Part shown: piece by piece, positions 1 through 8,507 of the stretch
How the letters are laid out: each line of letters opens with the position of its first letter
Numbering within the stretch: the first letter of the stretch is position 1
Origin: Nostoc sp. UHCC 0870
GTDB lineage: Bacteria > Cyanobacteriota > Cyanobacteriia > Cyanobacteriales > Nostocaceae
Assembly: GCF_022063185.1 (NCBI RefSeq)
Contig: NZ_CP091913.1
Span: 3,349,501-3,413,500 of the forward strand
Direction: 5' to 3'
Length of the DNA: 64,000 nucleotides
Translations under genes and position numbers: made by a program
The notes under the pieces: model-generated
Seen by the model: only the letters and a program-made list of their open reading frames with translations
What the model was told of the DNA's origin: nothing
Database searches by the model: none

Positions 1-2
1 AC

Positions 3-239
3 CGTAAAGCCAAAGTCGAAGGATTTGATGATTGGTCAATTTCCTTTATTGATAAGAAGAAAGTGATTAGTTGTGAAATTGCCCAACAAATAGGAGAATT
101 ATATAGTGATAATCAAGATGCTGTACTTGAAGAATGCCTAGAAAATATGAGACAGTTAAATTCTTACCCGATAGATGCTGAGTATGCAGATTTTGAGTTT
201 GAACTTCCAGAAAATTTTCCTAAATTATCCAAATTATAG
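3..239 (+). CDS. 3' end of an unknown protein (partial)
   Basis: An open frame runs in from the left edge and ends at TAG 237-239, giving about 78 codons. The readable C-terminus is acidic and ends in a Leu/Lys-rich tail (NFPKLSKL). I do not recognise a family. The start and most of the protein lie outside the window. It faces pntB, and the terminator at 384-424 lies between them. Confidence 0.5.
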   Translation, partial: RKAKVEGFDDWSISFIDKKKVISCEIAQQIGELYSDNQDAVLEECLENMRQLNSYPIDAEYADFEFELPENFPKLSKL

Positions 240-383
240 TCAATATAGCTGTAGCCATTTTGATCAGGAAATTGACATGAGTATAAGCAAGCGACAAATC
301 TTAAAATTTGCGTCCTAATTTACTGAGTCCATAGCTATAAACTTCTTTCCTTTGCGTCTTTGCGCCTTTGCGCGAAACAATCC

Positions 384-424
384 AAAAAAAACTTGCCTCA
401 GAAGCATCACACCCCCAAGGCAAG
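384..424 (-). terminator. Rho-independent terminator of the pnt operon
   Basis: Read on the minus strand, a 7-bp stem (CTTGCCT at 418-424 pairing with AGGCAAG at 392-398) is followed at once by a run of eight T (384-391). It lies about 30 bases behind the pntB stop codon, which is the expected place for the operon terminator. Confidence 0.75.
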
Positions 425-451
425 CAAACCACATAAATGATTTTTAGCTAT

Positions 452-1858
452 CTAAAGTTGCTTCACTTCCGAAACTAACTTCGACACCATATCTTTCGCA
501 CTACCAAAAAGCATAGTGGTTTTATCTTTGTAGAACAACTCATTATCTACACCAGCAAAACCCGCACTCATCCCGCGCTTAATAACAATGGTGTGCTTCG
601 CCCGATCAACTTCCAAAATCGGCATCCCGTAAATTGGACTAGCGGTATCACTACGCGCCGCAGGATTAACTACATCATTAGCCCCAATTACCAAAGCTAC
701 ATCAGCTTGTTCAAACTGAGGGTTAATATCTTCCATGTCATACAACTGGGTGTAAGGCACATTCGCCTCAGCTAACAACACATTCATGTGTCCCGGCATT
801 CTTCCAGCGACGGGGTGAATGGCATACTTAACATCAACACCCATGCGTTCTAGTTGATCTGCCAATTCTCTCACACTATGTTGTGCTTGAGCTACAGCCA
901 TCCCATAACCAGGGACAATCACTACAGAACGGGCATAACCTAACATCATCGCCCCTTCTTCGGGATCAATGCTGTGGACGGTTTGATCTATTGCACCAGC
1001 AGCTGCACCACCAGCCGCCGTACTTCCCCCTGAACCAAACGCGCTGAACAGCACGCTGAAGAGGGAACGGTTCATGGCTTTACACATAATTTCGGTGAGG
1101 ATTAAACCAGAAGCCCCCACTAATGCACCGGCGATGATTAACATATTGTTCATCACCACGAAACCAGCCGCCGCCGCCGCGACACCTGATAAAGAGTTTA
1201 ACAGCGAAATGACTACGGGCATATCACCGCCACCAATGGGGATGACGAACATTACACCCAAGAATAGGGAAACTCCAACGACTGCCAAAAATACAGGTAA
1301 GCTATCTGGTGTGATGATTAAGTAGGCACTACCTGCTAGATAACTACCCAACAACAAAAGGTTAAATGGTTGCTGTAACGGAAATGTAATTGGTGAACCG
1401 CTAATTAAACCTTGCAATTTGGCGAAGGCGAGAAAACTACCTGTGAAGGTGACACCACCAATTAACACATCCAATAACATGGAGATGTTGACATCTAGGG
1501 GTATAGCTGCGCCAGCATCCAATAAACGCCAGAACTCAGCCACAGCGACTAATGCCGAAGCCGCACCGCCCAAACCGTTAAGTAAGCCCACCATTTGGGG
1601 CATTTCTGTCATCTGCACTTTGTAGGCTGCGATCGCACCAATTGCTGAACCAATCGCTAAACCTATCAAAATCATCTCATAATTCAATACGTGCTGGTCT
1701 AGCATGGTGGCAACAATCGCCAGCAGCATCCCCACCGCCGCAATCACGTTACCGTTGCGTGCAGTAGCAGGAGAACCCAGTTTTTTCAAACCCAAGATAA
1801 ATAAAGACGCAGCGACTAAATACGTCAGCTGAATCCCAGTTGGTAAAAAATCGCTCAC
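452..1858 (-). CDS. pntB: NAD(P) transhydrogenase subunit beta
   Basis: The 468-residue protein is the membrane and NADP(H)-binding subunit of proton-translocating transhydrogenase, which exchanges hydride between NADH and NADP+ coupled to proton flow. The first ~270 residues are a series of hydrophobic helices. The C-terminal third is the soluble dIII domain with the nucleotide-binding GYGMAVAQAQ loop (~residue 318) and GANDVVNPAA further on. Length matches the family. The start overlaps the stop of the upstream pntA2 by four bases, so the two are translationally coupled. Third gene of a pntA1-pntA2-pntB operon with split alpha subunit, as is usual in cyanobacteria. Confidence 0.96.
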   Translation of the reverse strand: MSDFLPTGIQLTYLVAASLFILGLKKLGSPATARNGNVIAAVGMLLAIVATMLDQHVLNYEMILIGLAIGSAIGAIAAYKVQMTEMPQMVGLLNGLGGAASALVAVAEFWRLLDAGAAIPLDVNISMLLDVLIGGVTFTGSFLAFAKLQGLISGSPITFPLQQPFNLLLLGSYLAGSAYLIITPDSLPVFLAVVGVSLFLGVMFVIPIGGGDMPVVISLLNSLSGVAAAAAGFVVMNNMLIIAGALVGASGLILTEIMCKAMNRSLFSVLFSAFGSGGSTAAGGAAAGAIDQTVHSIDPEEGAMMLGYARSVVIVPGYGMAVAQAQHSVRELADQLERMGVDVKYAIHPVAGRMPGHMNVLLAEANVPYTQLYDMEDINPQFEQADVALVIGANDVVNPAARSDTASPIYGMPILEVDRAKHTIVIKRGMSAGFAGVDNELFYKDKTTMLFGSAKDMVSKLVSEVKQL

Positions 1859-2148
1859 GCTTTAATCTCCTTCTTCTTGAACATTTGCAACATTCTGTCA
1901 GTCACAAGAAACCCAGCCACAACGTTGACTGTGGCTAAAGTCACAGCAATCAAACCGAGAATTACTGATAAATTAGTGTTTCTTTCTCCGGCTGCTACTA
2001 TCGCCCCAATTACAGCAATACCCGAAATGGCATTTGAGCCTGACATTAGGGGAGTGTGTAAGGTTGGGGGAATTTTGTTGATAACTTCAAAGCCGATGAA
2101 AGATGCCAACACAAATACAAACAAAGCTGCAATTAATGCCTCTGTCAT
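1855..2148 (-). CDS. pntAB: NAD(P) transhydrogenase subunit alpha, membrane part (PntA2)
   Basis: This 97-residue protein carries the hydrophobic helices that form the C-terminal part of PntA in enterobacteria. Three membrane segments are visible, with the family stretch FEVINKIPPTLHTPLMSGSNAISG in the middle (two overlapping motifs). It overlaps pntB by four bases and follows pntA1 after a 93-base gap holding a heptamer repeat. It pairs with PntB to form the proton channel. Confidence 0.93.
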   Translation of the reverse strand: MTEALIAALFVFVLASFIGFEVINKIPPTLHTPLMSGSNAISGIAVIGAIVAAGERNTNLSVILGLIAVTLATVNVVAGFLVTDRMLQMFKKKEIKA

Positions 2149-2164
2149 GGAAAACTCCTTATTT

Positions 2165-2206
2165 TTTAGGGGTGTAGGGGTGTAAGGGTGTAGGGGTGTA
2201 GGGGGA
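2165..2206. repeat. Heptamer tandem repeat, GGGTGTA units
   Basis: About five imperfect copies of a seven-base unit (GGGTGTA, once AGGGTGTA) lie between the pntA1 stop and the pntA2 start. The same unit recurs at 52790-52814 and, inverted, at 52908-52939. This is the short tandemly repeated repetitive (STRR) type common in Nostoc and Anabaena. Confidence 0.8.
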
Positions 2207-2241
2207 AGATTTTACCCCAATTCCCCATAGCCCAGTCCCCA

Positions 2242-3399
2242 TTACCTCAGCACTGCATCTTGTAGCGCATCTTTGACGCGCTGATTGCGAATTTCTCCCG
2301 CGTGGGTAATGCAGACTGCATCGATGATGTCATCAGCAAAGTCTATTTTTAAGGCTTTGTCTTTAATGAGCAGCTGTAACAAAGATGTGAGGTTCTTGGA
2401 ATAGAGTTGACTGGCGTGGACTGGCATTGATGAAGGGAGATTAATCGGCCCGATAATTGTCACACCATTCCAGACAATATCTTTACCGGGATCAGTGCAA
2501 GCACAGTTACCACCTTGTTCGGCGGCTAAATCTACAATGACTGAACCGGGTTTCATCTGTGCCACCATTTCGGCTGTAACTAGCAGTGGTGCTTTTCTAC
2601 CGGGGACTTGGGCAGTTGTAATTACTACATCCGCATTTTTGACGTGTTCGGCGACAACTTCCTGGGTACGTTGTTTGCTAGCTTCGGAGATTTCTTTGGC
2701 GTAACCACCTGCGGCGGTTGTTTCTTCTTCTAGCTTGACTTCCACGAATTTTGCGCCTAAGCTTTGCACTTCTTCTTTGACGGCTGGACGAATATCAAAG
2801 GCTTCTACTACTGCACCCAAGCGTCTGGCGGTGGCGATCGCTTGCAATCCTGCTACACCAGCCCCCATAATAAATACTTTCGCTGGGGCAATTGTACCAG
2901 CAGCAGTTGTCAGCATGGGAAAATATTTCGGTAATGCGGCTGCGGCAATTAACACTGATTTATAACCCGCCAGGGAAGCTTGAGAAGACAAAGCATCCAT
3001 ACTTTGCGCCCTGGTGCTGCGGGGGATCAACTCCATACTCAACGCGGAGATTTTGCGATTAGCTAGTTGCTGCGCTACCACAGGATTTCCCAAAGGATTG
3101 AGGAAGCTAATTAATACAGTTCCTTCCCGCATTAACTCCACTTCCGAACGTCCATCCTCTCGTTCTTGTGGTGGGCTAACTTTCAATAAAATATCTGCTT
3201 CGCCCCATAATTGTGCTGAATTATGAATAATTTTAGCTCCTGCTGCTTCATAGTCAGCATCGCTAAAAAATGATCTTTCTCCTGCACCTGCTTCTACGCA
3301 AATTTCCAACCCTTGTTTAACTAATTTAGCAACGGTGTCAGGATTTAATGCTACACGCCGTTCACAAACTTCTATTTCTTTAGCAACTGCTATTTTCAT
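2242..3399 (-). CDS. pntAA: NAD(P) transhydrogenase subunit alpha, soluble part (PntA1)
   Basis: The 385-residue protein is the NAD(H)-binding dI domain of transhydrogenase, related to alanine dehydrogenase. It begins MKIAVAKEIEVCERRVAL, has the Rossmann motif FIMGAGVAGLQAIATARRLGA in the centre and the mobile-loop region PVHASQLYSKN near the end. An open frame extends 15 codons further upstream, but the ATG at 3399 has an AGGAGA Shine-Dalgarno at the right distance and matches the family N-terminus, so I chose it. First gene of the pnt operon. Confidence 0.95.
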   Translation of the reverse strand: MKIAVAKEIEVCERRVALNPDTVAKLVKQGLEICVEAGAGERSFFSDADYEAAGAKIIHNSAQLWGEADILLKVSPPQEREDGRSEVELMREGTVLISFLNPLGNPVVAQQLANRKISALSMELIPRSTRAQSMDALSSQASLAGYKSVLIAAAALPKYFPMLTTAAGTIAPAKVFIMGAGVAGLQAIATARRLGAVVEAFDIRPAVKEEVQSLGAKFVEVKLEEETTAAGGYAKEISEASKQRTQEVVAEHVKNADVVITTAQVPGRKAPLLVTAEMVAQMKPGSVIVDLAAEQGGNCACTDPGKDIVWNGVTIIGPINLPSSMPVHASQLYSKNLTSLLQLLIKDKALKIDFADDIIDAVCITHAGEIRNQRVKDALQDAVLR

Positions 3400-4303
3400 G
3401 AAATCTCCTGGAGATAAATACCTAACCTCTGCCCAATCCGCCACTGTTGCAATTAGCTATGTAATGAACTCACAGCTACTGCTTTGAAGCATGAGTGATG
3501 GCTTTTTCGTTGAGATAGAACCTTGAACTTTTCCGTTTATTCTTGCTTTACGACAGACCAAGCTTTACTTTGATTTTTACAAGTCTTACTTTTACTAATA
3601 ACTGCCAATTGCATTACTTATTGCAAATCTTAATTTTAATACTCTATTTTCTATCTATGTCTTTAGTATTTTTTAGGGATCTAAAATTTTTGGTTATATT
3701 TTTGATTACATCTTTTAATATTTAACCAATTTTTTGATTTTTCAGCTTGAGAGTTTCCCAATGGTTGTTTAATGATAATTGATGAGATGCTAGCCTATTT
3801 TTTACGATCTCTCCCAACTTAACAGGCGATCGCTAATTACATCACTCAACTTTTATAACGAAAAGACTAAATTACGATACACTTGTACATATTTAGCAAC
3901 ACTATCAAATGTCAACGGTGTTTATATGTAGCACAAATTTGACCAAGCTCATGGCAGCAGACAAAGGTTAAACCAATTCGCAATTCGCAATTCGCAACGA
4001 TGCTCCCGCCCCGCTCCGCTAACGCAATTACGTTTTGTGTTAGCGGAGCGGTAGCGAGTCCGCGTTCGCGCAGCGTCTCGTAGAGAGCGTCCGGGGATTT
4101 AGCTGAGGCATCAAAACTCGCTGCCTATAGAGGCAGGGGACTTAAACCCCCAAAGTTCGTTCAAAGGCAAAAGATACAAGAAAAAGTTACTATATAAGGC
4201 ACTTTTTATCTCTACATCACGTCTCTTGTCAGCAAGCTAATAGTAAAGTTTTAGTTACAAAAACTCAAATCACAGACCTAATTTTTGGTGGAGGAGTCAC
4301 ATT
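3400..4303. other. Intergenic region with repeats, upstream of pntA1 and of the DUF2808 gene
   Basis: This ~900-base spacer separates two divergent genes. The part 3500-3960 is AT-rich and I see no gene in it. From 3972 there are tandem TTCGCAA heptamers, then a GC-rich inverted repeat at 4011-4051 and a stretch (4061-4092) of the dispersed Nostoc repeat that recurs in other forms at 16089, 17052 and 59996. The 4304 gene has its own promoter somewhere in the last 200 bases. Confidence 0.6.
3972..4092. repeat. TTCGCAA heptamers plus GC-rich palindromic repeat
   Basis: Three to four TTCGCAA units at 3976-3997 are followed by a 13-bp perfect inverted repeat (CCGCTCCGCTAAC at 4011-4023, complement at 4039-4051, 15-base loop) and by the CGTTCGCGCAGCGTCTCG-type dispersed repeat. 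The left arm with its flank recurs near 60683 next to similar TTCGCAA sequence, so this is a mobile or amplified unit. Confidence 0.75.
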
Positions 4304-4816
4304 ATGCGCCGTTTACTTTCCGTTTTAGCTTTGACTGGCTGTGTACTGACTAGTTTACCAGCTATTGTCTTGGCACAAGGCGGGCAAGGATTTGTACTGT
4401 TTAGCGGCATTAAACGGGAAAATCAGCTGCCCTTTCGGTTAGATTTTGGTGGTCAAACTGACAGTATAGATAGATACATATTTAGGATTCCTCCCCAAAA
4501 TATGAAATTGGCAGTTGCTCAATTTGCTGTTACTTATCCTAACTATTACAAAGGCAGTTTTGATCCTAAAAAGATTGAAGTCAGAGTCAAGGGTAAGAAA
4601 GTACCCCTATCTGAAACTAAATGGAATAAAGAAAGCGGTTTAATTGAAATTTTTCCAGAAGAACCAGTACCAGCAGGTAGCAGAGTAGAGTTAGTGTTTT
4701 CTGGCGTCAGAAATCCAGCCTTTGGTGGTACGTTTTATTTCAACTGCCAAGTTCTCTCTCCAGGAGATGTACCATTATTGCGTTACATTGGGTCTTGGAT
4801 TGTGACTATTAGTTGA
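4304..4816 (+). CDS. DUF2808 secreted protein
   Basis: The 170-residue protein starts with a signal peptide (hydrophobic to LAQG, cleavage likely after ALA-type site near residue 25). The remainder has the pattern of cyanobacterial DUF2808 proteins: an early FGGQTD, YYKGSFDPKKIEVR, a hydrophobic strand ending EPVPAGSRVELVFSGVRNP, and a C-terminal GSWIVTIS. It is probably periplasmic or cell-envelope associated; the function of the family is unknown. A strong GGAGG lies eight bases before the ATG. Not evidently co-transcribed with rpmH, from which a heptamer-bearing spacer separates it. Confidence 0.8.
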   Translation: MRRLLSVLALTGCVLTSLPAIVLAQGGQGFVLFSGIKRENQLPFRLDFGGQTDSIDRYIFRIPPQNMKLAVAQFAVTYPNYYKGSFDPKKIEVRVKGKKVPLSETKWNKESGLIEIFPEEPVPAGSRVELVFSGVRNPAFGGTFYFNCQVLSPGDVPLLRYIGSWIVTIS

Positions 4817-4823
4817 GTCTTTG

Positions 4824-4850
4824 GGCATTGGGTATTGGGCATTGGGAAAT
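4824..4850. repeat. Heptamer repeat GGGCATT/GGGTATT
   Basis: Three to four seven-base units begin eight bases after the DUF2808 stop codon. They follow the pattern of other heptamer arrays in this window that start right behind a gene end. Confidence 0.65.
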
Positions 4851-5000
4851 AGTTACTCTCTGTTCTCCTCTGTCCCCGCTCCACCCTACTTTAATTTTTA
4901 GCTATGGGCTCTGAACTATGTACTCTGGACTATTGACTCTTAACAATGATATATTTTTAGATTGTGACTTTTTATAAAAATCGCCTAAAAGGAGAACAGT

Positions 5001-5135
5001 ATGCAGAGAACACTGGGTGGGACTAACCGCAAGAGAAAAAGAACCTCTGGCTTTCGTGCCAGAATGCAGACACCAGACGGCAGAAACGTCATTAGAGCCA
5101 GAAGAAAGAGAGGACGGCATCGTTTAAGCGTGTAG
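5001..5135 (+). CDS. rpmH: Ribosomal protein bL34
   Basis: A 44-codon gene with the complete L34 sequence: N-terminal [18 protein letters not shown], then the Arg/Lys-rich [13 protein letters not shown] region and the terminal RGRHRL. It is a component of the large ribosomal subunit. A GGAGAA Shine-Dalgarno sits eight bases upstream. It is the first gene of the conserved rpmH-rnpA-yidC cluster, 26 bases ahead of rnpA. Confidence 0.96.
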   Translation: MQRTLGGTNRKRKRTSGFRARMQTPDGRNVIRARRKRGRHRLSV

Positions 5136-5161
5136 GGTATTTTCAGCGATAAAGAACAGCT

Positions 5162-5584
5162 GTGGCGTTGCCAAAAGCAAATCGATTAAAATCCCGCCGA
5201 GATTTTCAGGCAGTTTTCCGGGCAGGAATGCGGCGATATAGCTCCCATTTAACTTTGAGAGCTTTAAAACCGTCATCTGCCAAAGAATCTTCTTTGGATA
5301 CTGCCCCTAAAAATCCCATAACTACTGAGCGTGAAAATTTCACCAGTACAAAAATTGGCATCTCAGTTAGCACCAAAGTCAGTAAAAAAGCCGTGGTGCG
5401 TAACCGAATTAAACGCCAGATTGCGGCAGCGTTGCAGCAATTATTGCCAAAAATAGCACCAGGATGGAAATTGGTGTTAATTGTCAAACCAACAGCAGCA
5501 GAATCTGAGTGCGGAAGCCAACAATTTCTGCAAGAATTAGAGCAGTTGTTGGCACAAACTGAGGTATTAAATGGGCATTCGTGA
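5162..5584 (+). CDS. rnpA: Ribonuclease P protein component
   Basis: The 140-residue basic protein assists the RNase P RNA in maturing the 5' ends of tRNAs. Visible are the N-terminal RLKSRRDFQAVFRAG substrate-binding segment and the family RNR motif (VVRNRIKRQI, about residues 78-88). Translation starts at GTG 5162. An extra Ser/Thr-rich insertion (~residues 33-60) makes it longer than the usual ~120 residues. It overlaps the next gene by 14 bases. Confidence 0.95.
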   Translation: MALPKANRLKSRRDFQAVFRAGMRRYSSHLTLRALKPSSAKESSLDTAPKNPITTERENFTSTKIGISVSTKVSKKAVVRNRIKRQIAAALQQLLPKIAPGWKLVLIVKPTAAESECGSQQFLQELEQLLAQTEVLNGHS

Positions 5585-5954
5585 AGAAATTTATTATGAA
5601 GGTGGCCCCCACATCGGGGACTTGATTTTAAATATCCTGATTGGCTTCACCGTTATAGGTATACCACTGGCAGTTGGTGCAATAGTTAGAGCCTTGTGGT
5701 TGCGTTACCGCATCACCGATCGCAGAATATCTGTCATGGGTGGTTGGATGGGACGCGATCGCACTGACGTAATTTATGCAGAAGTTGTCAAAATTGTCAA
5801 AGTTCCCCGTGGACTAGGAATTTGGGGTGATATGGTAGTGACTTTAAGAAATGGTAGTCGTCTGGAAATGCGGGCAATTCCCAACTTCCGCGAAGCTTAT
5901 GACTACATCAATGAAAAAGTTGCTGCTAAAAATCCTCAATACACGGCTAAGTAG
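5571..5954 (+). CDS. Bacterial PH-domain membrane protein
   Basis: The 127-residue protein has one long hydrophobic segment (residues ~17-45) followed by a domain of the bPH_2 (YdbS/YdbT-like) type: YRITDRRISVMGGWMGRDRTDVIYAEV and IWGDMVVTLRNGSRLEMRAIPNF. The start overlaps rnpA by 14 bases, and this gene is a regular member of the rnpA-yidC cluster in cyanobacteria. Its role is unknown; location suggests a membrane function linked to protein insertion. Confidence 0.8.
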   Translation: MGIREEIYYEGGPHIGDLILNILIGFTVIGIPLAVGAIVRALWLRYRITDRRISVMGGWMGRDRTDVIYAEVVKIVKVPRGLGIWGDMVVTLRNGSRLEMRAIPNFREAYDYINEKVAAKNPQYTAK

Positions 5955-5956
5955 AG

Positions 5957-5985
5957 AATAGGGAGTAGGAAGTAGGGAATATCCA
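5957..5985. repeat. Short heptamer-like repeat GAGTAGG
   Basis: About three degenerate seven-base units (GGGAGTA, GGAAGTA, GGGAATA) begin straight after the stop codon of the PH-domain gene. Too degenerate to be certain. Confidence 0.4.
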
Positions 5986-6081
5986 ATTTGCTGATATAAA
6001 ACAAAAAATTTCCCATATTCCACTTAACAAAGTCTACAGACTACTCCCCACTGCTGACTGCGACTCCCATTTTTGGCGTTG

Positions 6082-6111
6082 TGCGGCTATCCGTAGCAGA
6101 GGATAGTCGCA
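6082..6111 (+). other. Hairpin between the PH-domain gene and yidC
   Basis: TGCGGCTATCC at 6082-6092 pairs with GGATAGTCGCA at 6101-6111 (11 bp, one G-U) around an eight-base loop. No T-run follows, so it is not a standard terminator; it may be an RNA processing site or a small repeat. Confidence 0.45.
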
Positions 6112-6178
6112 TAGTCATCACTATTTAGATAAATTAGATTCAGATCAATTTACAGTACCTCAGGTTGAATTCAGAATA

Positions 6179-7321
6179 ATGGATTTTGGTATCGGGTTTC
6201 TCTCAAACAACGTAATGCTGCCAATCATAGACTTGTTCTACAGCATTGTACCTAGCTATGGATTGGCGATCGTTGCCTTGACATTGATAATCCGCTTCGC
6301 GCTCTACCCCCTGAGTGCTGGTTCAATTCGCAGTATGCGGCGGATGCGAGTTGTACAACCTCTGATGCAAAAGCGGATGGCGGAAGTTAAAGAACGTTAT
6401 AAGGACGACCAGCAAAAACAGCAGGAAGAACTGATGAACGTGCAGAAGGAATTTGGCAACCCCTTGGCGGGATGTTTGCCACTCCTGTTGCAAATGCCAG
6501 TCCTGTTGGCTTTGTTTGCCACCTTGCGGGGTTCGCCGTTTGCTGGAGTTAACTATTCTGTTAACCTGCAAATCGTTCCTTCTGAACAAATCGAACAAAT
6601 TCAACCCCAAGCCTTTGCTACTGCTCCTCAGAACATTTATGTTGCTGATCAGGAACACGTTAAAGTTGCAGCTATTATCCCTAGCGGCAACAAATTAGCA
6701 GTAGGTGAACAAACTAAGATTCAATATCAGACCCTTGAAGGTAAACCATTCCCGGTATTACTGGCAGAACACCCAGAAACCAAGTTAATCCCTGAATGGA
6801 AAATTACCAAAGGGGAAGATAGGATCAAAATTGACGCGGAAGGCAATATAGAAGCCTTACAGCCAGGTGATGTCACAATTCAAGGTACAATTCCTGGATT
6901 GGCAGCCGATAAAGGATTCCTGTTTATTGATGCCTTGGGCAGAGTTGGAGCAGTAGACCCAGATGGTGTAGTCCACTGGGATATTGTGGCGATGATTCTC
7001 TTTTTTGGGGTCAGCCTTTACGTTAGCCAAATACTTTCCGGGCAGAACTCCAGTGGTGGCAATCCACAACAAGAAACCGTCAACAAAATTACCCCTGTCA
7101 TCTTTTCTGGGATGTTCTTTTTCTTCCCGTTACCTGCTGGGGTATTGATGTACATGGTGATTGGGAACGTTTTCCAAACCCTGCAAACTTACATCCTCTC
7201 TCGCGAACCCTTACCAGAGGAACTACAAAAAATTGTAGAAACTCAGGAAAAACAAGTAGCGGCAGAACAAAAAACATTGCCTTTTGAGCCAAAAAGTTCC
7301 AAGAAAAAGACCACAGGTTAA
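6179..7321 (+). CDS. yidC: Membrane protein insertase YidC/Alb3 with Ig-like loop insert
   Basis: The 380-residue protein inserts membrane proteins into the thylakoid and cytoplasmic membranes. The first core helix carries the conserved Arg39 ([12 protein letters not shown]). A cytoplasmic charged helical region follows, then [16 protein letters not shown], and the last core helices at ~268-290 and ~315-345 ([18 protein letters not shown]). Between helices 2 and 3 lies an extra ~140-residue segment; its part 160-240 ([15 protein letters not shown], then [21 protein letters not shown]) reads as a bacterial Ig-like group 2 domain facing the lumen or periplasm. The charged C-terminal tail is Lys-rich. 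Followed after three bases by jag. Confidence 0.95.
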   Translation: MDFGIGFLSNNVMLPIIDLFYSIVPSYGLAIVALTLIIRFALYPLSAGSIRSMRRMRVVQPLMQKRMAEVKERYKDDQQKQQEELMNVQKEFGNPLAGCLPLLLQMPVLLALFATLRGSPFAGVNYSVNLQIVPSEQIEQIQPQAFATAPQNIYVADQEHVKVAAIIPSGNKLAVGEQTKIQYQTLEGKPFPVLLAEHPETKLIPEWKITKGEDRIKIDAEGNIEALQPGDVTIQGTIPGLAADKGFLFIDALGRVGAVDPDGVVHWDIVAMILFFGVSLYVSQILSGQNSSGGNPQQETVNKITPVIFSGMFFFFPLPAGVLMYMVIGNVFQTLQTYILSREPLPEELQKIVETQEKQVAAEQKTLPFEPKSSKKKTTG

Positions 7322-7324
7322 TAG

Positions 7325-7843
7325 ATGAGCAATATTCCCATGCAGCGAGGTCAGCAGTGGCTAAAATCACTGCTGGAACTCACTGGGATGTCATCTGAGA
7401 TTAGAGGTAGTGTAGAAGCTCCCCATTCTCCAGAAGAAGATGCCCCAGCAATAGATAGTTACTGGTTGACAATAGATGAAACCAGCTTGACCCCAGAGCA
7501 AATTCACGCCCTAATTGGTGCTGATGGTTCTGTGCTAGATGCAATTCAGTATTTGGCGAATTCTACCCTTAACCTCAATCAACCCGAAGAAGAACAAGCT
7601 TCCTACACGGTGGAATTGAATGGGTATAGAGTTAAAAGACAAGCTGAAATTCAAGCAATAGCCGAAGCAGCAGCCGAGCAAGTACGCTCCACAGGGCAAG
7701 AAGTGGAAATTAAATCTCTGAGTTCTGCGGAACGGCGGTTGGTGCATACCTTCTTCCAAGAGATGGGCGATTTAGAAACCTTTAGTCGTGGCAAAGAACC
7801 CCATCGTCATTTGGTTGTCCGTCCCGCAGGGGTTGAATCCTGA
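7325..7843 (+). CDS. jag: RNA-binding protein Jag/KhpB (KH-R3H)
   Basis: The 172-residue protein has a KH-type domain (IGADGSVLDAIQYLANSTLN, ~residues 62-85) and a C-terminal R3H domain (LSSAERRLVHTFFQEM and GKEPHRHLVVRP). Family members bind RNA and, with KhpA, affect cell-envelope gene expression. It follows yidC after three bases, the usual arrangement, so the two are co-transcribed. Confidence 0.9.
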   Translation: MSNIPMQRGQQWLKSLLELTGMSSEIRGSVEAPHSPEEDAPAIDSYWLTIDETSLTPEQIHALIGADGSVLDAIQYLANSTLNLNQPEEEQASYTVELNGYRVKRQAEIQAIAEAAAEQVRSTGQEVEIKSLSSAERRLVHTFFQEMGDLETFSRGKEPHRHLVVRPAGVES

Positions 7844-7896
7844 ACATCTCAACCAGTACAGAATATTCGTTCTTGCTAAAGGCTAAACTATATATG

Positions 7897-7922
7897 GATT
7901 GTCAGCAATATTGCTGATAATC
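7897..7922 (+). other. Hairpin between jag and the DUF177 gene
   Basis: GATTGTCAGCAA and TTGCTGATAATC form a 12-bp stem with one G-U pair around a two-base loop. No T-run follows. It may be a processing signal or weak attenuator in the transcript. Confidence 0.45.
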
Positions 7923-7957
7923 AACATACATTTTCGTGATGATGTTTTACCAATCCT

Positions 7958-8464
7958 ATGGACGCAATTTTTATTCCGCAGCTAAATAAAGCCCCGGAGC
8001 GGACAGAGGAAGTTCAAGTTAAAGAATTTCTGCCTGGGCTAGAAACGTTGACACCAGTGCGTGGCCACGTCTGTGTGCAGCATCATGGCAATTATTTGGA
8101 TGTGTCAGCTCAGGTAGAAACTATTATTACTTGTACCTGTAATCGCTGCTTACAACAGTACAATCACCGTTTAGTGGTGAATGCTCAAGAAGTTATTTGG
8201 TTAGATGAGGCGGTAAATCAAGAGCAAGACTTGCCTTTAGAAAGGGAAGTGGCTATAGAAGATTTGGTGGAAACTTTATCACCCAATGGTTATTTTTATC
8301 CCAGTGAATGGTTGTATGAGCAGATGTGTTTGGCTTTGCCTCAGCGTCAGTTATGTGATTTAAAATGTCCAGGTATTCTTAGCACTGCTATAGAGAGTGA
8401 AGAAGATTCTGTTGATAATCGTTGGGCTGGGTTGAAGGCTTTGAAAAAGCAACTTCCGGGATAG
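7958..8464 (+). CDS. YceD/DUF177 family protein
   Basis: The 168-residue protein fits DUF177 (YceD), a family often found near rpmF and thought to be linked to ribosome or rRNA metabolism. The paired cysteines in TCTCNRCLQQYNHRLVV (about residues 65-75), the acidic mid-region with IEDLVETLSPNGYFYPSEWLYEQMCLALP and the C-terminal CDLKCPG plus DNRWAGLKAL are family features. In cyanobacteria it closes the rnpA-yidC-jag cluster. Convergent with the following Uma2 gene. Confidence 0.85.
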   Translation: MDAIFIPQLNKAPERTEEVQVKEFLPGLETLTPVRGHVCVQHHGNYLDVSAQVETIITCTCNRCLQQYNHRLVVNAQEVIWLDEAVNQEQDLPLEREVAIEDLVETLSPNGYFYPSEWLYEQMCLALPQRQLCDLKCPGILSTAIESEEDSVDNRWAGLKALKKQLPG

Positions 8465-8507
8465 GTTTTGATCAGCTCACGCTCCAGGCGCAAAGTGAAC
8501 TTATTGG

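Noticed and set aside
5001..5584. Replication origin at rpmH-rnpA
   Set aside because: No dnaA gene and no DnaA-box cluster were seen; in cyanobacteria this cluster is usually not linked to an origin.
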